Shown: piece after piece, positions 16,312 to 21,873 of the stretch | How the letters are laid out: each line of letters opens with the position of its first letter | Numbering within the stretch: position 1 is the first letter of the stretch | Origin: CAZPXH01 sp964591085 | Lineage (GTDB): Bacteria > Spirochaetota > Spirochaetia > DSM-27196 > CAZPXH01 | Direction: 5' to 3' | Length of the DNA stretch: 21,873 nucleotides | Assembly (NCBI GenBank): GCA_964591085.1 | Contig: CAZPXH010000024.1 | Coordinates: forward strand, 1-21,873 | Made by a program: the position numbers and the translations under genes | Notes under the pieces: model-generated | Told to the model about the DNA's origin: nothing | Database searches by the model: none | The model's input: only the letters and a program-made list of their open reading frames with translations

Positions 16312-18108
16312 ATGACCGTAAACAAGCCCGTAAACCGCCTTGTTGGCGCAATGCCCAAGGTGGGAATCCGACCTACAATTGATGGACGCCTGGGTGGCGT
16401 TCGAGAGTCCCTGGAGGACCAGACCATGGCAATGGCACAGTCCGTTGCCCGCCTGATCACCGAGAACCTTCGTCACGCAAATGGCCTGCCGGTTGAGTGC
16501 GTCATTGCAGACAGCACCATTGGCCGTGTTGCGGAGTCCGCCGCATGCGCGGAGAAGTTTGCCCGCGAAGGTGTTGGCCTCTCCATTACCGTTACACCCT
16601 GCTGGTGCTACGGAGCGGAGACAATGGACATGGATCCGCTCATTCCCAAGGCCGTCTGGGGCTTCAATGGCACCGAGCGCCCCGGCGCGGTGTACCTTGC
16701 GGCAACTCTTGCTGGTCACACACAAAAGGGCCTGCCGGCCTTCAGCATCTACGGGCGGGACGTTCAGGATTCCGGTGACAGCTCAATTCCCGCAGATGTG
16801 AAGGAGAAACTGCTCCGCTTTGCGCGCGCCGGGCTGGCCGTGGCAACCATGCGCGGAAAGAGCTACCTGGCAATGGGTGGAACCTCCATGGGGATCGCCG
16901 GTTCAATTGTTGATCCCGCCTTCCTGCAGAACTACCTCGGAATCCGCTCTGAGAGCGTTGATATGTCCGAGTTTGTCCGCCGGATGGAGGAGGAGATCTA
17001 TGACAAGGACGAGTTTGAGCGCGCCCTTGCGTGGGTGAAGGCCAACTGCCCGGAAGGCAAGGACTACAACCCGGAAGCATCACAGCATAGCCGGGCCCAG
17101 AAGGACGAATCCTGGGCAACCTCAGTGAAGATGGCCCTCATCGCCCGTGACCTGATGATCGGCAATCCCCGCCTTGCGGAAGCCGGCTTTGGGGAAGAGG
17201 CCCTTGGGCACAACGCCATCGCATCCGGCTTCCAGGGTCAGCGGCAGTGGACGGACCACTTCCCCAACGGTGACTTCATGGAGGCAATCCTCACTACCAG
17301 CTTTGACTGGAACGGCATCCGGGAGCCCTACATCGTTGCCACCGAGAACGATCACCTCAACGGAATCACCATGCTGTTCAACCATCTGCTCACCGGCACC
17401 GCACAGATCTTTGCTGACGTGCGCACCTACTGGAGCCCGGACGCGGTGAAGCGGGTGGCGGGTCACACGCTGGACGGGCTGGCGGCTGACGGTATCCTCC
17501 ACCTGATCAACTCCGGACCCGCCACTCTGGACGGTACCGGGAAGCAGCGGCTGGACGGAAAGCCGGCAATGAAACCCTTCTGGGCCATCCAGCCGGAAGA
17601 GGCGGAAGCCTGCCTGAAGGCCACCACCTGGCACACCTCCATGGTTGAGTACTTCCGGGGCGGTGGCTGGTCCACGCGGTACCGGACCGAGGGCGGAATG
17701 CCAGTGACCATGGCGCGCATCAACATGGTGGCCGGCCTCGGACCCGCCCTGCAGATTGCCGAGGGCTGGACCGTTGACCTTCCGGCAAAGGTGCACGACA
17801 TCCTGGACCAGCGGACCAACCCAACCTGGCCCACAACCTGGTTCGTGCCGCGTGCCACCGGCAATGGGCCGTTCCGGGACGTGTACACCGTGATGGCCAA
17901 CTGGGGCGCAAACCACGGTGCCATCAGCTACGGTCACATCGGTGCTGACCTGGTGACCCTGGCGTCCATGCTCAGGATCCCGGTCTACATGCACAACCTG
18001 GATGAGGCGGCCATTTTCCGGCCGAGCTCCTGGGCCGCCTTTGGTGCCAATGAGCCGATGGGCGCAGACTTCCGCGCCTGCCAGACCTACGGTCCGCTGT
18101 ACGGCTGA
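16312..18108 (+). CDS. fucI: L-fucose isomerase
   Basis: A 598-residue cytoplasmic isomerase converting L-fucose to L-fuculose, and in many species D-arabinose to D-ribulose. The E. coli enzyme has 591 residues. From memory of the E. coli sequence it is collinear and closely similar throughout, for example VREPFVVATEND versus IREPYIVATEND. The Mn-binding catalytic residues correspond to E345 (VATEND), D369 (IFADVRTYW) and H535 (NWGANHG). The N-terminal MPKVGIRPTIDGR block and the C-terminal QTYGPLYG end are also typical, so the gene is full length. ATG 16312 is preceded by AAAGGAG with 9 bases spacing. It is divergent from the sensor-transporter operon, sharing its control region, and is followed by strong hairpins. 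It is the anchor for naming the pathway in this window. Confidence 0.97.
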   Translation: MTVNKPVNRLVGAMPKVGIRPTIDGRLGGVRESLEDQTMAMAQSVARLITENLRHANGLPVECVIADSTIGRVAESAACAEKFAREGVGLSITVTPCWCYGAETMDMDPLIPKAVWGFNGTERPGAVYLAATLAGHTQKGLPAFSIYGRDVQDSGDSSIPADVKEKLLRFARAGLAVATMRGKSYLAMGGTSMGIAGSIVDPAFLQNYLGIRSESVDMSEFVRRMEEEIYDKDEFERALAWVKANCPEGKDYNPEASQHSRAQKDESWATSVKMALIARDLMIGNPRLAEAGFGEEALGHNAIASGFQGQRQWTDHFPNGDFMEAILTTSFDWNGIREPYIVATENDHLNGITMLFNHLLTGTAQIFADVRTYWSPDAVKRVAGHTLDGLAADGILHLINSGPATLDGTGKQRLDGKPAMKPFWAIQPEEAEACLKATTWHTSMVEYFRGGGWSTRYRTEGGMPVTMARINMVAGLGPALQIAEGWTVDLPAKVHDILDQRTNPTWPTTWFVPRATGNGPFRDVYTVMANWGANHGAISYGHIGADLVTLASMLRIPVYMHNLDEAAIFRPSSWAAFGANEPMGADFRACQTYGPLYG

Positions 18109-18127
18109 TCAGAACACCGCAGTTGCC

Positions 18128-18153
18128 CGAGCGGCCTCACCTGATGCCGCTCG
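18128..18153 (+). other. First hairpin downstream of fucI
   Basis: Perfect 8-base arms CGAGCGGC and GCCGCTCG enclose a 10-base loop, beginning 19 bases after the fucI stop codon. There is no T-tract. It probably protects or helps terminate the fucI mRNA together with the larger hairpin that follows. Confidence 0.5.
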
Positions 18154-18166
18154 CCGCGATCGTATT

Positions 18167-18201
18167 CGCTCCCCCGGTGGCGCCGCGCCACCGGGGGAGC
18201 G
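18167..18201 (+). terminator. Strong G+C-rich hairpin, probable fucI terminator
   Basis: Arms of 16 bases pair perfectly (18167-18182 with 18186-18201) around a 3-base loop. The following bases are only moderately T-rich (TGCAATTCCTTCC), so it lacks the usual T-run. It is most likely a terminator or a 3' end stabiliser separating fucI from the cyclase gene. Confidence 0.6.
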
Positions 18202-18212
18202 TGCAATTCCTT

Positions 18213-18250
18213 CCCTGTATTTGACCCTGTATTCGATACACACGTATCCA
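18213..18250 (+). promoter_or_regulatory. Tandem repeats and possible promoter before the BLUF-cyclase
   Basis: CCCTGTATTTGA (18213-18224) is followed directly by CCCTGTATTCGA (18225-18236), differing at one base. The second copy overlaps a perfect short palindrome, TGTAT-TCG-ATACA. TTGACC (18221-18226), an 18-base spacer and TATCCA (18245-18250) could be a promoter. Its start site would fall at about the cyclase ATG (18257), consistent with the absence of a ribosome binding site there. Confidence 0.4.
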
Positions 18251-18256
18251 TTTGAT

Positions 18257-19300
18257 ATGAAGCGAGTAGCATACGTAAGCCAGGCCGCGCGGAAGCTTGA
18301 GCCGCAGGAGCTGGACGAGATAGCGGAAGCCTCCGTACACAACAACTCCCTTGTGGGCCTGACCGGGGTCCTATTCTGGTTCAACGATGTGTTCTACCAG
18401 GTGATTGAGGGGGACGATATTGCGGTAGACGAGACCTACCGCCGGATCAGCTCTGATCCCCGCCACAACAACATCTTCCGGCTCTCAGCCGAGCAGGACA
18501 TCACCGAGCGCCTCTACGGCGGCTGGGACATGAAGCTTGTCCGCCTGGAAACCGAGCAGGAGCCGCTGTTTGCCTCCATGCGTGCAATGCTGGACTCGCT
18601 CGCGCGAACCCACCGGGATCTGCGGCTGTACACGCCTCGGGAGATCCTCAACAGCATTCAGGATGCGGAGAGCCCCACGGATATTGAAGCGGTGAATGAG
18701 CGCAAGGTGGTCCTGTTCTCCGACATCGTTAACTCGTCCATGCTCCACGAGACCCTCCCGCCGGACACAATGACGCAGGCGCTCTCCCACTTCTACGAGG
18801 TGGCAATTGGCGTAGTTGAAGGGATGGGTGGCGTGGTTTCCAAGCTTGCCGGGGATGGGATCATGGCCTATTTCCCGGACGGAAAGGACGCGGCTGCCAT
18901 TGCCGCAGGAATCCGGATTCAGGAGCTGCTTGCGGACAAGCGGTCTGCGTATCCGGACGGTCCGGCCGCCCTCATTCACGCCGGCATCGGTATCAGCGCC
19001 GGAGTTGTGCGCCTGGGCAACATCGGATCCCGGCACAGAAAGGACTTCACCCTCCTTGGGAGCCCGGTTAACACCGCCGCCCGCCTGGAGTCCGCAACAC
19101 GGCGCGTGGGGGCAAACCTCGTCTTTGACGAGAGCGTGGATCCGACCGAACTCCAACTGCCCGTTCGCCGACTTGGAACCGTGCGGCTCCGCGGCAAGAA
19201 CGAGCCCGCCACCCTGTTCACCGTGGACAAGCCCGCAACAACCTGGGAGCGCCCGGGAGACGCCGTGCGGGACGGGCTCCTCTCCCGAAAGTCAGCCTAG
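18257..19300 (+). CDS. BLUF-domain photoactivated adenylate cyclase
   Basis: A 347-residue soluble protein with an N-terminal BLUF blue-light (flavin) domain at about 1-97 and a class III cyclase domain at about 148-325. BLUF key residues are present: Y6, N30, Q48 (FYQVIEG), W90 and M92. Cyclase metal-binding residues are D156 (FSDIVNSS) and D200 (LAGDGIMAYF). K196, D263 and T265 match the ATP-selecting residues of Beggiatoa bPAC (K197, D265, T267), and N272 and R276 complete the site. Length and layout are nearly identical to bPAC (350 residues). It should make cAMP in blue light. The frame is open upstream to 18002, but that part overlaps fucI and the hairpins. ATG 18257 gives the exact BLUF beginning, though no ribosome binding site precedes it. 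Confidence 0.93.
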   Translation: MKRVAYVSQAARKLEPQELDEIAEASVHNNSLVGLTGVLFWFNDVFYQVIEGDDIAVDETYRRISSDPRHNNIFRLSAEQDITERLYGGWDMKLVRLETEQEPLFASMRAMLDSLARTHRDLRLYTPREILNSIQDAESPTDIEAVNERKVVLFSDIVNSSMLHETLPPDTMTQALSHFYEVAIGVVEGMGGVVSKLAGDGIMAYFPDGKDAAAIAAGIRIQELLADKRSAYPDGPAALIHAGIGISAGVVRLGNIGSRHRKDFTLLGSPVNTAARLESATRRVGANLVFDESVDPTELQLPVRRLGTVRLRGKNEPATLFTVDKPATTWERPGDAVRDGLLSRKSA

Positions 19301-19326
19301 CGGGAGGGGCGAGAGGCGGGCCGATT

Positions 19327-19395
19327 CCTGAGGCTCCGCAATCCGCGGGGCTTCAGGTACAGTTGCCCGCATACCAACAGTGGCGCTGTTTTCTC
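19327..19395 (+). terminator. Hairpins after the BLUF-cyclase gene, weak terminator
   Basis: A 13-base stem (19327-19339 with 19345-19357, two G-U pairs, 5-base loop) pairs fully only in plus-strand RNA. It has no T-tract. A second short stem AACAG/CTGTT (19376-19390) runs into T-rich TTCTCTT. Together they probably end the cyclase transcript before the opposing small gene. Confidence 0.4.
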
Positions 19396-19417
19396 TTGGG
19401 AGTGGTGCCGCCATCGC

Positions 19418-19756
19418 TTAGGCGAAATTGGTGTGGCTTGTCTTCCACCGCCGCAGACTGATTGGGATCCAGAACGAGTAGATACCGAGTGTCACAATGG
19501 CGAGCAGCCACCAACGGATCCAGAGACCGAACAGTCCCATTGCGGTACCGTCAAACCGCAGCCGTCGGCCCTCAATGACCGTGTGGTTGACGTCCCATCG
19601 CCAGAGACTCACCACACCGAGTGGCAGCAGGATGCCCGCCGTCAGGGCGCTCACAAGGAACGCAAACAGGCTCCAACCAATCAGTTGAAGAAGGGTCCCG
19701 TCAAATTCAGAGAGCCCCGACGAACCCAGCGAGCTTGAACCAGTGGTATCCGACAT
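19418..19756 (-). CDS. Small DUF898-like membrane protein
   Basis: A 112-residue membrane protein. A polar Ser/Gly-rich start (1-18) is followed by a hydrophobic segment at about 22-50 and a second at about 75-98. The pattern of FDGTAMGLFGLWIRWWLLAIVTLGIYSFWIPISLRRWKTSH, read in parts, follows the DUF898 (YjgN) repeat: FDG, then LTLGIY with an aromatic-Trp and a basic RRW end. Full YjgN proteins are about three times longer, so this is a minimal version. Function is unknown. The start is ATG 19756 with AGGAGGA 5 bases upstream. It converges with the cyclase gene and is divergent from the lipoprotein gene. Confidence 0.8.
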   Translation of the reverse strand: MSDTTGSSSLGSSGLSEFDGTLLQLIGWSLFAFLVSALTAGILLPLGVVSLWRWDVNHTVIEGRRLRFDGTAMGLFGLWIRWWLLAIVTLGIYSFWIPISLRRWKTSHTNFA

Positions 19757-19874
19757 AAATCCTCCTGTTTCACTGTGTTATCTTCCAAGTGTGTCCATTG
19801 CGTGAGTCTGTGCGTGGGATGACGATCTTCAGCCTGGTTCCCCTGATTTGGCGGTCCGGGGCTACTATCTCTCC

Positions 19875-21035
19875 GTGAGAGACGTCCGTAGGAGTTCCGT
19901 GCTCCTTGCCTGTTCGCTGCTTGTGCCCCTGCTTTCCGGCTGCTACGTCCTGCAGAACGCGGGACCCTACCTGGGGCACAGGGTGGGCGCTAGATCAATA
20001 GATCGGCTGCTCCGCCGGAGCGATCTGGGCCCGGCGCGGCGCGCCTTCCTTGAGGAGGTTCAGCGCATCCGGACCTTTGCGGCGCGGGAGTTGGGACTCG
20101 CCAGCGGCAGGAACTACCGGCGGATTGCGGAAGTGGAAGGAGACTTTCTGGTAAGCGTTGTGACCGCCGCACCAGAGTTCTCTCTTGAGCCACATCTCTT
20201 CCGGTTCCCGCTTGTTGGGCCACAGCCCTACATGGGCTACTACAACCCGGACCGCGCCCGGCGCCGCGCGGCGCGGCTTCAGCAGCAGGGGCTGGATGTC
20301 TGGATTCGGCGGGTAGACGCGTTTTCCAGCCTGGGAATTGTCGCAGACCCGCTCTACTCTTTCATGCAGGACTACCCGGTTGTGCGCCTCGCGGAGCTCA
20401 TCATCCACGAGGAAGCCCACGCCACACTCTTCCTTCGCGGTCAGGGTCCGTTCAATGAGGAGTTCGCCACCTTCGTGGGCCGGACGGGGGCCTTGCGCTA
20501 TCTGGAGTGGCGGGCAGCAGCGGGTGCGGACCCTGAACAGGTCAGCACCGACCGCGGTGGACTGGAGGCAGAGGCAGCAGCGCGGCAGGCTGACGCGCAG
20601 CGGGCCCGCCGGGAGCTTGCACGCCTTGCTGCCGAGCTAGAGTCTCTCTATGCCCGGGACCTTCCGGTTGCGGAAACGCGCCGCCGCAAGGAGCGCATCC
20701 TGAATGACTGGCGTATTGCCATGCGGGACACCTGGCACTTGCGCTTTGCCGATCCCGCCTACGCCTGGTATGGGAGGGTGCTCCTCAACAACGCGTTTCT
20801 CTCACAGTTCCGTGTCTATGAGTCCGAGGATGACCTGTGGCCGTCCCTCCTTGCGGCGTTCTCTGAGGATCTCGCAGCCATGGTCAGCGGTGTTGCAGGC
20901 ATCGTGGATGGCCAGGACAAGCCACGTGTTGCTTTGCAGGAATGGCTGCAAGGCCAAGGCTCGGACGAGGACCTCCCCCGCGCTCCCCATAGCCAAGACG
21001 CGTCTGCGCCCCAACAGGGCGTGCCTGGCTATTGA
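19875..21035 (+). CDS. Putative lipoprotein aminopeptidase (PF10023 family)
   Basis: A 386-residue predicted lipoprotein. The n-region MRDVRR, hydrophobic core and lipobox LSGC (C23) indicate signal peptidase II processing. The motif IIHEEAHATLF (HEEAH at 178-182) with NEEFATFVG at 194-202 is a zinc-peptidase pattern (HExxH plus a downstream Glu) and is the mark of the PF10023 putative aminopeptidase family. A charged helical stretch follows at about 225-275. The start is uncertain. TTG 19848 extends the n-region. GTG 19899 has a good AGGAG 4 bases upstream but would remove the positive charges. GTG 19875 gives the best signal peptide. It sits alone, divergent from the DUF898-like gene. Activity is inferred from the family only. 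Confidence 0.85.
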   Translation: MRDVRRSSVLLACSLLVPLLSGCYVLQNAGPYLGHRVGARSIDRLLRRSDLGPARRAFLEEVQRIRTFAARELGLASGRNYRRIAEVEGDFLVSVVTAAPEFSLEPHLFRFPLVGPQPYMGYYNPDRARRRAARLQQQGLDVWIRRVDAFSSLGIVADPLYSFMQDYPVVRLAELIIHEEAHATLFLRGQGPFNEEFATFVGRTGALRYLEWRAAAGADPEQVSTDRGGLEAEAAARQADAQRARRELARLAAELESLYARDLPVAETRRRKERILNDWRIAMRDTWHLRFADPAYAWYGRVLLNNAFLSQFRVYESEDDLWPSLLAAFSEDLAAMVSGVAGIVDGQDKPRVALQEWLQGQGSDEDLPRAPHSQDASAPQQGVPGY

Positions 21036-21067
21036 CTTCCAGCGGGTGTCGCACGACACTTGAAGTG
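21032..21067 (+). promoter_or_regulatory. Possible promoter and palindromes before the small ORF
   Basis: TTGACT (21032-21037), 17 bases, GACACT (21055-21060) is a candidate promoter with a weak -10. It overlaps a palindrome GTGTCG-CA-CGACAC (21046-21059) and a second one CACTT-G-AAGTG (21057-21067). Either could be an operator. Confidence 0.3.
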
Positions 21068-21106
21068 GAGGTAGACCGAATCCCAATGACAAACAGGGAG
21101 GACGCA

Positions 21107-21175
21107 ATGCCACCGGTCACGTACCGCCGGGGAATCCGGCACAAGCAGCCAACTTCAGGGCTAATGCCCAAATAA
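21107..21175 (+). CDS. Candidate small basic protein of 22 residues
   Basis: An ATG at 21107 follows an excellent ribosome binding site, AGGGAGGA (21095-21102; 5 bases from GGAGG to the ATG), and opens 22 codons before TAA. An earlier in-frame ATG at 21086 would give 29 residues but lacks such a site. The peptide has several Arg/Lys and His residues (YRRGIRHK region) and ends in GLMPK. It is not hydrophobic and I recognise no family. A strong terminator lies 29 bases after the stop, so this is a self-contained unit. The alternative is a small RNA with a fortuitous ORF. Confidence 0.4.
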   Translation: MPPVTYRRGIRHKQPTSGLMPK

Positions 21176-21204
21176 CGCTGATACCGACAACGCTCGGATC
21201 AGAC

Positions 21205-21231
21205 AGCCGGCAGTGAGTGCCGGCTTTTTTT
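21205..21231 (+). terminator. Rho-independent terminator
   Basis: AGCCGGCA (21205-21212) pairs perfectly with TGCCGGCT (21218-21225) around a 5-base loop and is followed by a T-run to 21231. It serves the plus-strand small ORF or the lipoprotein transcript. On the minus strand there is no T-run, so it does not serve the glycosylase gene. Confidence 0.92.
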
Positions 21232-21243
21232 ATGCCCGGGGCG

Positions 21244-21849
21244 CTACGCAGCAGTCAGTGGCGAGTTTTCCAGGCTGTTCCAGAGGTAGCGGCAGGCCAG
21301 GCTCCGGTACGGGCTCCACGCTCCCGCCATGGCAAGAATGCCCGTGCGATCCTCCCGGTCCACGCCGGTGAGCCGCGCTACGGCGTTCCGGATACCAAGG
21401 TCACCGACTGAGAATACGTCCGGCCGACAGAAGCTGAAGATCAGCATCATCTCCGCGGTCCAGGGACCGACACCGGGAAGCTTGACCATCGCCTCAACAA
21501 CCGCTTCATCCGGTTCTGACGCCAGCGAGTGCAGGACAATGTCCCCGGACCTCACCGCGTTCGCGATTCCCCTGATGTAGCGTGCCTTGGCATGGGACAG
21601 GCCTGCGCTGCGGAGTTCTTCATGCGTCCGGGCGAGCACCGCCGCCGGGTCCCGCCAGTTCTCACCGAGCAGCGCTACAAGCTTCCCCCGTATGGATGCC
21701 GCGGCCTTCACCGACAGCTGCTGACCGACAATGGAGTCCAGCAGGTCCGGATACGTCCCATCGCTTGGGGGGAGAGCCGGTCTTGGCTGAGACCGTACGA
21801 GTGGTCCGAGTACCGGGTCATCGGACAGGTGCGCCGCGCCTTCCGTCAC
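21244..21849 (-). CDS. AlkA-type DNA-3-methyladenine glycosylase (start possibly beyond window)
   Basis: A base-excision repair glycosylase of the HhH-GPD superfamily that removes alkylated purines. From the GTG at 21849 it has 201 residues. IVGQQLS (40-46) is the conserved early helix, the helix-hairpin-helix KLPGVGPWTA is at 123-132, and the catalytic aspartate is D150 in SVGDLG. WSPYRSLACRYLW at about 179-190 is the usual C-terminal motif. There is no FeS-cluster cysteine set, which separates it from Nth/MutY. The frame remains open to the right edge (codons for RWEQW precede the GTG), and homologues often begin with a similar Trp-containing helix. The true start may therefore be outside the window, although GGGA 7 bases before the GTG makes it possible. 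Confidence 0.88.
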   Translation of the reverse strand: MTEGAAHLSDDPVLGPLVRSQPRPALPPSDGTYPDLLDSIVGQQLSVKAAASIRGKLVALLGENWRDPAAVLARTHEELRSAGLSHAKARYIRGIANAVRSGDIVLHSLASEPDEAVVEAMVKLPGVGPWTAEMMLIFSFCRPDVFSVGDLGIRNAVARLTGVDREDRTGILAMAGAWSPYRSLACRYLWNSLENSPLTAA

Positions 21850-21873
21850 CCACTGTTCCCAGCGGGGACGGAC

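Noticed and set aside
18002..18256. Upstream extension of the BLUF-cyclase frame
   Set aside because: It overlaps the end of fucI and runs through two hairpins. The BLUF domain begins exactly at the ATG at 18257, as in bPAC.

Overview
The window is a G+C-rich (roughly 60% by eye), densely coded bacterial chromosome segment. No rRNA, tRNA, CRISPR array, insertion sequence or phage gene was recognised. The style of the sugar-binding proteins, the permease with a charged tail, and a BLUF-cyclase like those known in spirochaetes suggest a free-living spirochaete (Spirochaeta/Alkalispirochaeta-like). That assignment is inference and was not tested by any search.

Positions 1-5471 hold catabolic enzymes: an SDR dehydrogenase (reading frame open to the left edge), a PHP-domain protein on the minus strand, and a zinc alcohol dehydrogenase of the sorbose-1-phosphate reductase type followed by an FGGY sugar kinase. 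Positions 5549-16175 are all minus strand. Transcription order there is: DUF4432/aldose-1-epimerase-like protein, YesN-type response regulator, YesM/LytS-type histidine kinase, membrane-anchored sugar-binding protein, RbsA-like ATPase, RbsC-like permease, soluble sugar-binding protein, terminator, AEC-family carrier. Divergently from this operon runs fucI (L-fucose isomerase), the only enzyme whose substrate can be named with confidence. The fucI/operon promoters are back to back with overlapping -10 boxes.

Taken together, positions 1-18108 look like a system to sense, import and degrade L-fucose or a close relative such as D-arabinose. The anchored binding protein, kinase and regulator probably form a three-component sensor like the clostridial XylFII-LytS-YesN system. 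The binding-protein ABC transporter imports the sugar, the epimerase-like protein may interconvert anomers, FucI makes the ketose, the FGGY kinase phosphorylates it, and the dehydrogenases handle the ketose phosphate or the lactaldehyde. No separate fuculose-phosphate aldolase is visible in the window.

Positions 18109-21873 are unrelated: two strong hairpins after fucI; a 347-residue BLUF-class III adenylate cyclase (photoactivated cyclase) collinear with Beggiatoa bPAC; a small DUF898-like membrane protein; a lipoprotein of the PF10023 putative aminopeptidase family; a probable self-contained 22-codon small gene with its own ribosome binding site and terminator; and an AlkA-type DNA glycosylase reaching the right edge.
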